Shown here piece after piece: positions 35,528 to 44,122 of a stretch of 64,000 bases of DNA; the first letter of the stretch is position 1, and each line of letters begins with the position of its first letter. The notes beneath the pieces were generated by a model. That model was given only the letters and a program-made list of their open reading frames with translations, ran no database searches and was not told where the DNA came from. The stretch is from JAXMHB01 sp046346965. GTDB lineage: Bacteria; Pseudomonadota; Gammaproteobacteria; Xanthomonadales; SZUA-5. The DNA is taken from NCBI GenBank assembly GCA_046346965.1, contig JAXMHB010000005.1, positions 1 through 64,000 of the forward strand, read 5' to 3'. The position numbers were made by a program, and so were the translations under genes.

Positions 35528-35664
35528 GTCTTGCCGAGCATGAGGGCGGAGGCGCAGAAGCGGGCGAGGGTCAAGGGTCGGGGGACCAGCCCTGCGGCAG
35601 CACCGTTACGCTGTCGCCAGATTGCAGAACGAGTCAGCGCGCCTGAGGCGAGACAGGGACTCTG
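35528..35664 (+). repeat. Dispersed intergenic repeat, copy R6
   Basis: A divergent plus-orientation copy: GTCTTGCCGAGCATGAGGG, GCGGGCGAGGGTCAAGGGTC, GGGGACCAGCCCTGC, GCGCGCCTGAGGCGAGACAG, GGACTCTGATCAGG. It fills the gap between corA and the Lnb-like gene and touches the stop codon of the latter. Confidence 0.75.
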
Positions 35665-35665
35665 A

Positions 35666-36913
35666 TCAGGTCTCGTTTGCCGCGTTGGGTGTCAGCATCG
35701 GCGGCCTCAGCAGATAACGCAGCGCCAGCACCACTGGCCAGATCAGCAGCAGCCACTCGATGTTGCCTTGATCGAGGCTGCGGAACACTTTGAGCAGCGC
35801 CGCCAGCACCACGCCTGCCAGCGCGCACCAGCCGGCGACTGCGGCCCAGCGCGCCTGCCAGCCGGCGACCCGCCCCTGGCGCCCGAGTTGCCACCAGGCC
35901 GGCAGGCTCAGCAGCCACAGCGGCGAACACAGCAGCAGATTCTGATTGCGCCAGGCGCTGCCGTGGTCGGTCAGCAGCCACAATCCGGCCAGCAACAAGC
36001 CGGCCACGCTGAGCGACAGACTGATGCCGGCGCCGCTCAGTGCCAGCGGCCAGCGCGCCCAACCGCCGGCTTCGGCCAGACGCCGGAGCGCCACCAGCAA
36101 GCCGGCCAGAATCAGACCGGCGGCCGCAAACTGTGCACGCCAATCGGGCGCCACCGGCCAGATCTCGGCCGGGTCAGCGTCGGCCGGCAGCAGGCGCTCT
36201 TCCACCACCACCGGCTGGCCGTCGATCTCGGTTTCGCGCAGGCGCCGCTTGAGTTCGCCCGGGATGAACATCTCCTCCCACAGCGAGAGCACGCGATCGA
36301 CCGGCTGCCCGAGCGCCAGATCAGTGCCCAGATACAGCCAGGGCACGCCTTGCGCGTAGGCGCGCGTGTAGCGCCGGTAGCTCCAACCGTGCGAGCGATG
36401 CTCGGTCGCCGCCTTGAGCGCGCCGCCGAGCGCCAGATCGAGCGCGTCGCGCACGCGCGTCGAGCAGTTCACCGTGTAGTAGTCGTAGCGGTAATCGCGC
36501 CGATCCGGCTGCACTTCGCCGTGCAGATAGGCCGCCAGTGTCTCGGTGGCCGCGGCATCGAGACGCAAACGCTGCAACCACACGCGCCGACCGTCCTCGG
36601 CATAGCCGGCCAGATCGGCGTCGGCATCCAGCGCCACCGCCTGATACAGCATGCGGCCACGGACGAAGCGCAGCAGGAAGTCCTGCTGGGCGAAGTCGAA
36701 GTAGCCGAAGTTGTAGCTGATGCCGCGCCCGCTTTCGCGGTCGCGCAGGATGATCGCGTTGTGACCAAAACGCTGCCAGTACACCTCACCCGGCTCGATG
36801 GTCGCCAGCCAGACCTCGACCGGCGACTCCGGCACCGGCAGCGCTTGCGCCGTCGCCGAAGGTGCGCTCAGCAGGCACAGCAGCCACAGGCACAGCCAGC
36901 GCGCGAGGCTCAT
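35666..36913 (-). CDS. DUF4105/Lnb-like periplasmic protein with C-terminal membrane helices
   Basis: 415 residues. A signal peptide (WLCLWLLCLLSAPSATAQA) is followed by a DUF4105/Lnb N-terminal-type domain, with QRFGHNAIILRD (His) and YTVNCSTRVRDALD (Cys), the pair expected for a Cys-dependent acyl or peptidase mechanism. Four or five membrane helices fill the last 140 residues. Lnb proteins remodel lipoprotein acyl chains in some Firmicutes; the role in proteobacteria is open. The start overlaps the corC stop (ATGA). Confidence 0.75.
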   Translation of the reverse strand: MSLARWLCLWLLCLLSAPSATAQALPVPESPVEVWLATIEPGEVYWQRFGHNAIILRDRESGRGISYNFGYFDFAQQDFLLRFVRGRMLYQAVALDADADLAGYAEDGRRVWLQRLRLDAAATETLAAYLHGEVQPDRRDYRYDYYTVNCSTRVRDALDLALGGALKAATEHRSHGWSYRRYTRAYAQGVPWLYLGTDLALGQPVDRVLSLWEEMFIPGELKRRLRETEIDGQPVVVEERLLPADADPAEIWPVAPDWRAQFAAAGLILAGLLVALRRLAEAGGWARWPLALSGAGISLSLSVAGLLLAGLWLLTDHGSAWRNQNLLLCSPLWLLSLPAWWQLGRQGRVAGWQARWAAVAGWCALAGVVLAALLKVFRSLDQGNIEWLLLIWPVVLALRYLLRPPMLTPNAANET

Positions 36914-37764
36914 CCGGCCGGACTCGGCCGCACTTTGAGCAGATGCAGGCGACGGTCGTCGGCCTTGGCCACCTCGAACAGAAAACCATCGATGGCGATG
37001 GTCTCGCCGCGCTCGGGCAGATGCCCCAGCGCCTGCATCACCAGCCCACCAATCGTATCCACCGACTCGGTATCGAAACGCGTGCGGAAGTGCGCGTTGA
37101 ACTCCTCGACCGGCGTCAGCGCCTGCACCGCGTAGCTGCCATCGGATTGCGGCAAGATGTGCTGCGGCGGCTTGTCCTCGGCATCGTGCTCGTCATCGAT
37201 CTCGCCGACGATTTCTTCCAACACGTCCTCGATGGTGATCAGCCCCGCGACGCCGCCGTACTCGTCCACCACCACCGCCATGTGCGTGCGGTTCAGGCGA
37301 AACTCCTTGAGCAGCACATTCAGCTTCTTGGCCTCCGGGATCAGCGTCATCGGCCGCATCATGGTGCGCAGGTCGAAGCTCTCGGTGCCGCTGGCGTAAT
37401 GCCGCAGCAGATCCTTCGCCAGCAGCAGGCCGAGTACCTCGTCCTCATCCTCGCCGTGCACCGGAAAGCGCGAGTGCCCGGATTCGGTGACGATCCGCAG
37501 CACCTCTTTCAACGACGATTCCACCGGCAACCAGACCATCTGGGCACGCGGCACCATGACGTCGGCCACCTGCTTGTCCGACACGCTGAGCGCGCCTTCC
37601 AGCATCGCCAGCGTGTCCGCGTCCACCAGTCCGTTATCACGGGCGTGACGCAGTTCTTCGATCAGTTCTTCGCGGTTCCGCGGCTCGCCGGAGAATGCTT
37701 GCCCCAGGCGTTCCAACCAGGAGCGGTGCGCGGAACCGCCGCTACTAGGAGAGTCCTCGTTCAT
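36910..37764 (-). CDS. corC: CorC-type CBS-domain protein (Mg2+/Co2+ efflux, HlyC/CorC family)
   Basis: 284 residues. A CBS pair (VADVMVPRAQMVWLP, HSRFPVHG, then MAVVVDEYGGVAGLITIEDV and EEIVGEIDDEHD) is followed by a CorC_HlyC C-terminal domain (DTIGGLVMQALGHLPERGE). It has no membrane helices, as for the soluble CorC branch. It acts with CorA in metal resistance in enterobacteria. The usual ybeY and lnt neighbours are absent; instead it is coupled to the Lnb-like gene. Confidence 0.9.
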   Translation of the reverse strand: MNEDSPSSGGSAHRSWLERLGQAFSGEPRNREELIEELRHARDNGLVDADTLAMLEGALSVSDKQVADVMVPRAQMVWLPVESSLKEVLRIVTESGHSRFPVHGEDEDEVLGLLLAKDLLRHYASGTESFDLRTMMRPMTLIPEAKKLNVLLKEFRLNRTHMAVVVDEYGGVAGLITIEDVLEEIVGEIDDEHDAEDKPPQHILPQSDGSYAVQALTPVEEFNAHFRTRFDTESVDTIGGLVMQALGHLPERGETIAIDGFLFEVAKADDRRLHLLKVRPSPAG

Positions 37765-37852
37765 CTACACAGACAACATGCCCGGATGCCGGGCGGAATC
37801 CCAAGTGTAACGGATGAACGTGAAACGGTCAGTGGGCAGGATGACGGCGCCC

Positions 37853-38293
37853 TCAGCGCTCGCCACCGCGGCCGAAGCGCAGCGTGTGCGTGGACAGGAA
37901 CACCTCGCGCAGGAAATACAGCAGCGCGCCGACGAAGCTCAACATGGCGGCAACGAACAGCATGGCGACCGCCACCGACGCGTCGAACTTCAAAAAGGCG
38001 GCGACAAACAGCAGCGCGATCACGCTGGCCACCATCAATGCCGTGGTGGTGCACAGCGTAATCGCCCGATTGACCGTGCGCGCGCGCCGCGACACCAGTT
38101 CAAGTTCGGCGCTGACGGCTGCAGCGCTGCGCCCGGTGTCGCCACTCTCGAGCGCACGCGCCCGATCGACGATGCGCGACAAGCGATGGGTCATGACCGC
38201 CAGCATCCCGCTGATCGCCGACAGCAGAAACACCGGCGCCACCGCCAGTTGGATGACATGAGCGATATCGACGATTGATTCCTGCACGTCCAT
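37853..38293 (-). CDS. DUF2721-family membrane protein
   Basis: 146 residues from the ATG at 38293. It starts IAHVIQLAVAPVFLLSAISG, then MTHRLSRIVDRARALE and two further helices (TALMVASVIALLFVAAFL, VAMLFVAAMLSFVGALLYFL), the layout of DUF2721 proteins. The function is unknown. It is preceded by repeat copy R7. Confidence 0.82.
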   Translation of the reverse strand: MDVQESIVDIAHVIQLAVAPVFLLSAISGMLAVMTHRLSRIVDRARALESGDTGRSAAAVSAELELVSRRARTVNRAITLCTTTALMVASVIALLFVAAFLKFDASVAVAMLFVAAMLSFVGALLYFLREVFLSTHTLRFGRGGER

Positions 38294-38301
38294 TGAGGGG
38301 G

Positions 38302-38480
38302 CTCTTGCCAAAGCTGCGCACGGTGGAGCAGAAGCGGGGCGAGGGTCAAGGGGCGGGGGACCGGCACTGCGGCGGCTAGCGGGACCTTGTCGCCAGCCCG
38401 AGTCCCGGTCCCGGGTCCCGGGTCCCGGGTCCCGAGTCCCGTCTTCGCCCCGCCGCCCCCTGTTCGGCAGGCGCTTCCCC
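38302..38480 (+). repeat. Dispersed intergenic repeat, copy R7 with 7-mer array
   Basis: CTCTTGCCAAAGCTGCGCAC, AAGCGGGGCGAGGGTCAAGG, GGGGGACCGGCACTGC, then 7-mers of CGAGTCC/CGGGTCC type at about 38398-38440. The trailing part (GCCCCGCCGCCCCCTGTTCG) may be the remnant of a second module. Confidence 0.8.
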
Positions 38481-38581
38481 AAGTGCCCCGCGCAACACAT
38501 TGATCCAAACATAGCCTTTAGGCCACTGGCGCGCAGTCGTTGTGCACTGCACCATAGCGCGACCCTTCTGGATCCGGCGCC

Positions 38582-39826
38582 ATGCTCTATCACCTGCATG
38601 AATTCCAGCGTTCGCTGTTGAGCCCGTTCGTGGCTTTTTCCGATGCCGCGGCCAAGATGTACTCGCAGCCCTCGAGCTTCCTGTCGCGACTGCCGGGCGC
38701 GCAGCGGCTGGCGGCGACCTACGAGCTGATGTATCGGATCGGCAAGGATTACGAGAAGCCCGAGTTCGGCATCCGCAGCGTCGAGGCGCATGGGCACGAG
38801 GTGCCGATCGTCGAATACACCGCCTTGAACAAGCCCTTCTGCAAGCTGATCCGCTTCAAGCGCTATTCCGACGATCCGCTCGCCATTGCCGATCTGAAGG
38901 ACGATCCGCCGGTGCTGGTGGTCGCGCCCTTGTCCGGGCACCACTCGACGCTGCTGCGCGACACCGTGCGCACGCTGCTCAAGGACCACAAGGTGTACAT
39001 CACCGACTGGGTGGACGCGCGCATGGTGCCGGTCGAGCACGGCGCCTTCCATCTGGACGATTACATCGACTACGTGCGCGAGTTCATCCGCCACATCGGC
39101 GCCGAGCGCCTGCATGTGATCAGCGTCTGCCAGCCTACCGTCCCGGTGATGGCCGCGGTGTCGCTGATGGCCGCTGATGGCGAGCGCCTGCCGCGCACGC
39201 TGACGCTGATGGGCGGACCGATCGACACGCGCAAGTCGCCCACGCAGGTCAATGATCTGGCCACCACCAAACCGCTGAGCTGGTTCCAGAACAACGTCAT
39301 CCACGAGGTGCCGCGCAACTATCCCGGCCATCGCCGCAAGGTCTATCCAGGTTTTCTGCAGCACGCCGGCTTCATCGCGATGAACCCCAGCCGCCACATG
39401 AACTCCCACTGGGACTTCTATCAGGATCTGCTGCGCGGCGATCTGGACGACGCCGAAGCGCATCGCAAGTTCTACGACGAGTACAACGCCGTGCTGGACA
39501 TGCCGGCCGAGTACTACCTCGACACCATCCGCACGGTGTTCCAGCAGCATCTGCTGCCGCGCGGCGAGTGGTTCGTGCGCGGGCAGCGCGTGCAGCCGGA
39601 ATTGATCCGCGATACCGCCCTGTTCACCATCGAGGGCGAGCTGGATGACATCTCGGGTCAGGGCCAGACCGAGGCCACCCACGCGCTGACCAGCGGACTG
39701 GACGCCAGCCGCAAGCGCCATCTCACGGTCAAAGGCGCCGGTCACTACGGCATCTTCAGCGGCAAACGCTGGCGCGAGGTGGTCTATCCCGACGTGCGCG
39801 AGTTCATCCGCACCCACGCCGCCTGA
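38582..39826 (+). CDS. phaZ: Intracellular polyhydroxyalkanoate depolymerase
   Basis: 414 residues. An alpha/beta-hydrolase with the nucleophile as Cys183 (VISVCQPTVPVM), the position and residue typical of intracellular PhaZ depolymerases, plus APLSGHHSTLLRDTV (oxyanion region), TIEGELDDISGQGQ (Asp) and KGAGHYGIFSGKRW (His). It mobilises stored PHA granules. No pha synthase is nearby. It converges on folE2 with an 18-bp gap. Confidence 0.9.
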   Translation: MLYHLHEFQRSLLSPFVAFSDAAAKMYSQPSSFLSRLPGAQRLAATYELMYRIGKDYEKPEFGIRSVEAHGHEVPIVEYTALNKPFCKLIRFKRYSDDPLAIADLKDDPPVLVVAPLSGHHSTLLRDTVRTLLKDHKVYITDWVDARMVPVEHGAFHLDDYIDYVREFIRHIGAERLHVISVCQPTVPVMAAVSLMAADGERLPRTLTLMGGPIDTRKSPTQVNDLATTKPLSWFQNNVIHEVPRNYPGHRRKVYPGFLQHAGFIAMNPSRHMNSHWDFYQDLLRGDLDDAEAHRKFYDEYNAVLDMPAEYYLDTIRTVFQQHLLPRGEWFVRGQRVQPELIRDTALFTIEGELDDISGQGQTEATHALTSGLDASRKRHLTVKGAGHYGIFSGKRWREVVYPDVREFIRTHAA

Positions 39827-39844
39827 AGCCGGCGGCGACGCGGC

Positions 39845-40804
39845 TCACACCCACTCGGTGTGTGGGCCGTAGCCGCCCGCGACGCCCTTGCTGGCGATCG
39901 CCACCGCATCGTGCGGGTGCAGGCTTTCCTGATGCACCGCGCGCAGCCAGAAATCGGCGAGCCGCCCGTCCTGAACCAGCGCCGCCCGCGCGCGCCGCGC
40001 CGCGTCCTCGCAGAACATCAAATTGGCGCCATTGAGGCGCGCAAAGGCTTGTTCGTCCTCGCGCTTGACCGCGGTTTGCACCGGCGTCTGCAGCGCGTGC
40101 TCGAGGATGTCGACCAGATCGACAATCGGCAGCTCGGCGAAGCTGGGCAGCAGGCGCGCACGCAGCTGCAGCCGACTGCGCTGCGCATGCGGCGTCGCCA
40201 CAATGCCCTGCTCGCTGCCCAGCCAGGCGCGGAGCTCGGCGCGGTCGATCGCGCCGGCACCGAAATCGCGGTCGAACTGCTCCTGGATCAGCTGTCGCGC
40301 CAGCGCCGCGGAACACGGGCAGGTGCTGGAGTACAGCACCTCCAGCGCCAGCTCCAGGCTGAAATGGCCGCGCTCCTGGATCGCCGTCACCGTCACCGGA
40401 TAACGCCGCCAGCCCTGCGTATCGCTGACCAGCGCCGGCCGCCGCAGCATCTGATCAAAGCGCAGACGCAGCAGCGCGCGATCACTCAGGCCCACATGCG
40501 AGTCCAAAAAGTCGCGCAAGATGCCGTGCAGCGCGCGTGGGGTGAGCACCTCGCTGCCCAGATGACGATCCAGATGCAAGTACAGCCGCGACATATGAAT
40601 GCCGCGCGCCGCCGGCTGGCTCAGGTTGACGAAGGCATGCACCCGCGCCGGCACCTGCGTGACGCCCGCCGGCGTCGACAACTGCACCGGCACTTCGATC
40701 TCTTCCATCCCCACCCATTCCAGCGCCGCCGCAGCGACAGCGCCCGCTTGCAGGGCGACATCGGGTAAAGCGCGCAAGGTGGCATCAGCGGGTCGCATAG
40801 ACAT
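39845..40804 (-). CDS. folE2: GTP cyclohydrolase FolE2 (MptA/IB type)
   Basis: 319 residues from the ATG at 40804 (ATG at 40798 is an alternative). It has SRLYLHLDRHLG, LELALEVLYSSTCPCSAAL (the metal-binding Cys) and NLMFCEDAARRARAAL. FolE2 makes dihydroneopterin triphosphate for folate (and queuosine) and replaces the zinc enzyme FolE under zinc limitation in many bacteria. No Zur site was recognised upstream. Confidence 0.9.
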   Translation of the reverse strand: MSMRPADATLRALPDVALQAGAVAAAALEWVGMEEIEVPVQLSTPAGVTQVPARVHAFVNLSQPAARGIHMSRLYLHLDRHLGSEVLTPRALHGILRDFLDSHVGLSDRALLRLRFDQMLRRPALVSDTQGWRRYPVTVTAIQERGHFSLELALEVLYSSTCPCSAALARQLIQEQFDRDFGAGAIDRAELRAWLGSEQGIVATPHAQRSRLQLRARLLPSFAELPIVDLVDILEHALQTPVQTAVKREDEQAFARLNGANLMFCEDAARRARAALVQDGRLADFWLRAVHQESLHPHDAVAIASKGVAGGYGPHTEWV

Positions 40805-41005
40805 ATCCGGTGGGCGGCAGAGCACCGCAATGCGGCCATTCTCGGTCAGATCAAGTGAACAATGCTCAAAGACGGCCCGATGCCCTGCTTCAGCCGCCCC
40901 AGCGCATCGTCCGCAACCGGCGTGACGGCGCACACGCGTAGTCCGCACCCAGCGTCATTGCGCACGCGGCATCGTCCACATCCGGCGTCATCGAGCGCCC
41001 GGCAT

Positions 41006-41517
41006 CGTCCCTACCCGGCGTCATTGCGAGTCCCCGCGGCGCCAACCGGCGCTGCGGGGATGTGGCAATCCAGCGTCTCGCCGTTGCCTTTGCTCCGACC
41101 CGTGCCTCGGCCGTTCCGAGTGCCCCAGCCGGCGCCAAACGCCGTCCCTACCCGGCGTCATGCGAGTCCCCGCGGCGCCAACCGGCGCTGCGGGGACGTG
41201 GCAATCCAGCTTCTCGCCCTTGCCTTTGCTCCGACCCGTGCCTCGGCCGTTCCGAGTGCCCCAGCCGGCGCCAAACGCCGTCCCTACCCGGCGTCATTGC
41301 GAGTCCCCGCGGCGCCAACCGGCGCTGCGGGGATGTGGCAATCCAGCTTCTCGCCCTTGCCTTTGCTCGGCCGGTGCCTCGGCCGTTCCGATTGCCTCGG
41401 CCGTCGCCAAAGCGCCGCCCACATCTCGCCGTTGCCCTTGCTCCGGCCGCTACCTCGGCCGTTCCGATTGCCCCAGCCGGCGCCAAACGCCGTCCCTACC
41501 CGGCGTCATGCGAGTCC
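41006..41517. repeat. About 136-bp tandem repeats with internal hairpin
   Basis: Units start at 41006, 41143, 41279 and 41491 with CGTCCCTACCCGGCGTCAT; the third is longer through an internal duplication and the last is a fragment. Each full unit holds CCCCGCGGCGCC-AACC-GGCGCTGCGGGG, a near-perfect 12-bp hairpin, between TCATTGCGAG and TGGCAATCCAG. Those edge words recur in mobile hairpin repeats of many bacteria. The stretch 40805-41609 has no gene otherwise. Confidence 0.88.
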
Positions 41518-41609
41518 GCGTCTTCCCGTAGACCACGATGACACGATAACGCGAGCAAATGGCTGATCTGGGTGCCAGCGTCCCTCACCCAGAACCGCAA
41601 GCCGTGCTC

Positions 41610-42227
41610 TCAATCCGCCGTGCACTGCGGTTCTCGCAGCTTGGTAAAGCGATACATGTAATTCTGAATCACATCGCGCACGCGCTCTTCCTCCTGCGGC
41701 TCGACTCCCAGGATGGAAAGCACCAACACCCCAAAAGAGAGTCGCGTCGTCACGAAATACTGCCGGGCGCCAGACAGCTCCGCATACCAGATGAAGAACT
41801 TGCGCTTCGATCCATCAATGATTTCCGTTTCCACCACGCCGTAACTTCGGTGTCCCTCCAGCTTGATCTTCCCGGATTCGGACAGCCCCTCCATGTATTT
41901 CAACTCCCAATCATGGTGAGCCGCCAATTCCGCCGCTTCGTCAGGCTGCTCTTGATTCAGCAGGTACTGCTGCCGGGGCAGCGCGAAGTGCTCGAAGGAA
42001 AAACCACCCAAAGAGAACAGATTGCCGCGTGCTCCGTCGCCGCGTTGTGCCTGCGAGAAATCGTTGCCGAGCAGAAATGCTTGGTAGCTATCCTCGCCAA
42101 AGAGTCCCTGCACGTAGACAGCCGGCGCACCCACCACATGCCGGAATCGAATCTGCCCTGTGTCCGGACACTCGCCAAAGGCAAGCGCGGACGTCCACAG
42201 CACCAACATGCACAGATAGCGCATCAT
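41610..42227 (-). CDS. Hypothetical secreted protein
   Basis: 205 residues from the ATG at 42227 (GCGAGGA upstream). The signal peptide ends near ALAFG. The mature part (TGQIRFRHVVGAPAVYVQGL, SYGVVETEIIDGSKRKFFIW, EEERVRDVIQNYMYRF) matches no family I recognise. The codon and base composition is less GC-rich than the surroundings, as for the next two genes, which suggests acquisition. Confidence 0.65.
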   Translation of the reverse strand: MMRYLCMLVLWTSALAFGECPDTGQIRFRHVVGAPAVYVQGLFGEDSYQAFLLGNDFSQAQRGDGARGNLFSLGGFSFEHFALPRQQYLLNQEQPDEAAELAAHHDWELKYMEGLSESGKIKLEGHRSYGVVETEIIDGSKRKFFIWYAELSGARQYFVTTRLSFGVLVLSILGVEPQEEERVRDVIQNYMYRFTKLREPQCTAD

Positions 42228-42373
42228 TTTGAATATCCTCGCTACAATTCCAACGGACGCAAAACACGGCAACTGACGCTGTTTGCCGAACCCGGTGTCG
42301 CAGTCGCAAAACCCAGGACGCACAGCGTTCGATCCCGCAATGTGCCACAAAAATCAGTCCGGTTCATTCCATC

Positions 42374-42736
42374 TCAGCGCGCCGCACAGCGCACATATTT
42401 TGTGAACCCGTCTTTTCCGCCCACCTCAATCGTATCGTTATCGATCACGCGGTAGGCCGGATCATCCACAATCTTGGTGTTCGGCCTGTACGTTCCAGGC
42501 TCGAAACAGCCGCCCGGCCCGCAGAAGGACACTGAGTATTGGTCACCAGCCGGCGCAATGGCCAAACCAAACCGGTCAGCGCAGGTGGACTGCTTCCAAA
42601 AACCGGCAAGCGGATGCGTAGACGTGGCAATAGCGGTCCGCTCGGCCACGCGCTCGTCATCTGGGCTTCCACATGCGGATAGCGCCAACAGCAACACAGG
42701 CGAGAGCCGAGCGAGAATTCTGGGGATCTGGTTCAT
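42374..42736 (-). CDS. Small hypothetical lipoprotein
   Basis: 120 residues from the ATG at 42736, chosen because it gives a lipoprotein signal (LSPVLLLALSAC). The mature part is Cys-rich (STCADRFG, SFCGPGGCFEPGTY, VRCAAR) and ends in a small beta-rich domain. The function is unknown. It lies between the hypothetical secreted protein and a hydrolase, all on the minus strand. Confidence 0.7.
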   Translation of the reverse strand: MNQIPRILARLSPVLLLALSACGSPDDERVAERTAIATSTHPLAGFWKQSTCADRFGLAIAPAGDQYSVSFCGPGGCFEPGTYRPNTKIVDDPAYRVIDNDTIEVGGKDGFTKYVRCAAR

Positions 42737-42800
42737 TTGCGATGCGTCCGATGGAATCCGTTTTGGACAATGATGGACTTGGTCTGAGCACAATCGACGG

Positions 42801-43496
42801 TCACCCGACTGTGCGACGAACAAAGTTTTTGATTACCCTTGCACAGCTTTGCGTCTCACACTGCAGGAGGAAATGAGGTCCCGGCACGTCGACGATTGAA
42901 CCCAACCATGCAGTTGCGACGATTTCGTCCGCAGCTGAGGCCGGAACTACCCTGTCACCAGTTGCGCGAAGGCACAGCACCGGTACCTGCAAGGCTCCCA
43001 GCTCTCCGCGCGCATCGATCTCAAAGACTGACGCCAGTCTACGCCTCACAGCATTCGCGCTCAACGAACTCAAGGTAGATCTCAGTTTCGAGTCACCTGC
43101 AAACCTCCGTCCATTCGCAAGCAGCCAACGCAGAAAGCTGGCTGGCGGGGCAAAGAAGGGTGCGACTCTCACCAGCGGGACCAACGATCTCAACCTGCCC
43201 TTCAGATAGCGAGCGAACGATGCGACCAGAATGACAGCGCGGACCTCCGCGGCGCGCAGATTGGCGAGCTTCAGTGCCAATGGGCCACCGAACGACTCGC
43301 CGAGCAGGACCACCGCCCTGCCCTCAGGAATAAACTCAAGCGCCACGCTCACCAGCTCGTCGTAACCCAAAGGCCGGTCCGGTGGATAACGAACGACCGT
43401 TATCTCGCAAAAATCGCCCAATTCCGACACCAGGCCATCCAGGAAAACTCCTGTGCCATCCATTCCCGGAACGATGACGAGAGTCAGATTATCCAC
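42801..43496 (-). CDS. Alpha/beta-hydrolase
   Basis: 231 residues. The order of motifs fits the fold: VIVPGMDGTGVFL (oxyanion), LLGESFGGPLAL (nucleophile Ser), LRATGDRVVP (Asp) and PGPHFLLQ (His). It is probably a small esterase or thioesterase-like enzyme; the substrate is unknown. Confidence 0.8.
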   Translation of the reverse strand: MDNLTLVIVPGMDGTGVFLDGLVSELGDFCEITVVRYPPDRPLGYDELVSVALEFIPEGRAVVLLGESFGGPLALKLANLRAAEVRAVILVASFARYLKGRLRSLVPLVRVAPFFAPPASFLRWLLANGRRFAGDSKLRSTLSSLSANAVRRRLASVFEIDARGELGALQVPVLCLRATGDRVVPASAADEIVATAWLGSIVDVPGPHFLLQCETQSCARVIKNFVRRTVG

Positions 43497-43518
43497 TGGG
43501 TTTCCTCGGGAAGTTCAC

Positions 43519-43741
43519 TCATTGCCCAGAATAGCGTGCAAATGCACTGACCAAGGTGTCTCGCATGCGAACGCGCAGGTCCTGAGTGGCGATGACTTCG
43601 GCGTCGGCGCCGTCGCGTTGAACATCCATCAACAGCTCGCGCGGGTCAGCGTACGAGATGCCCAGCCGCCGAGCGCAAGGCCGTCGCTCTGCTTGGGGGC
43701 CGGTCTTCATCGGCGATCCAGCGACCGGCGTCGTAACGCAC
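43519..43741 (-). pseudogene. Remnant of a WYL-domain transcriptional regulator
   Basis: Two minus-strand fragments in different frames join into one protein end: RYDAGRWIADEDRPPSRA, and after a frame change near 43650, YADPRELLMDVQRDGADAEV up to ALARYSGQ-like SAFARYSGQ and a stop. This is the usual C-terminus of YafY/WYL regulators. The N-terminal HTH and most of the WYL domain are missing, so it is a decayed copy at the edge of the mobile region. Confidence 0.6.
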
Positions 43742-43865
43742 ATGTTGGCGACTGCACTTCGGTGTCTCGGGTCCGGGTGCACAGCACGCGCAGGCGGTCC
43801 AGGCGAGGTGCCGTGTCGCCCTGCATCCGCAGTCACAGCGGCACCAGCGAGTGACTTGCTACTTT

Positions 43866-43968
43866 GGAGAAGACGGCGACATCGTCACGCCGATGCGGCC
43901 CTGGCCGGCGCTAGTCGTCGTACCGCGAGCGCAGGCCCTGAGCGCGCAGCGCGCCTTTGGGTGAGGTG
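43866..43968. repeat. Upstream block of RAYT unit 1
   Basis: About 100 bp (GGCGACATCGTCACGCCGAT and following, ending TTGGGTGAGG) are repeated with small changes at 45267-45372. Each copy lies upstream of a RAYT gene and its GGGGACACGC repeats, which marks the left edge of a duplicated unit. Confidence 0.8.
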
Positions 43969-43969
43969 G

Positions 43970-44062
43970 ATCGGGGACACGCAGCGTTCTGTAGCAAAGT
44001 GGTGGATCGGGGACACGCGGATTGGTGGATCGGGGACACGCAGCGTTCTGTAGCAAAATTCT
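43970..44062 (+). repeat. GGATCGGGGACACGC repeats before RAYT 1
   Basis: Three copies of GTGGATCGGGGACACGC, two followed by AGCGTTCTGTAGCAAA. The same words, more numerous and degenerate, precede the second RAYT at 46048-46200. They may be end sequences recognised by the transposase. Confidence 0.85.
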
Positions 44063-44075
44063 GACAGAACAACGC
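44043..44075 (+). promoter_or_regulatory. Hairpin leader upstream of RAYT 1
   Basis: GCGTTCTGT and ACAGAACAACGC can pair around AGCAAAATTCTG, with a 2-nt bulge. The sequence is identical before the second RAYT (46199-46231). It could be a cruciform end recognised by the transposase or a leader of its mRNA. Confidence 0.5.
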
Positions 44076-44122
44076 GATGAAATCCGACAGACAGCGCCGT
44101 CGCGGTTAGACATCATGGCCGC

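Noticed and set aside
41006..41517. CRISPR array
   Set aside because: Units are 136 bp, near-identical throughout with no variable spacers, and there is no cas gene.
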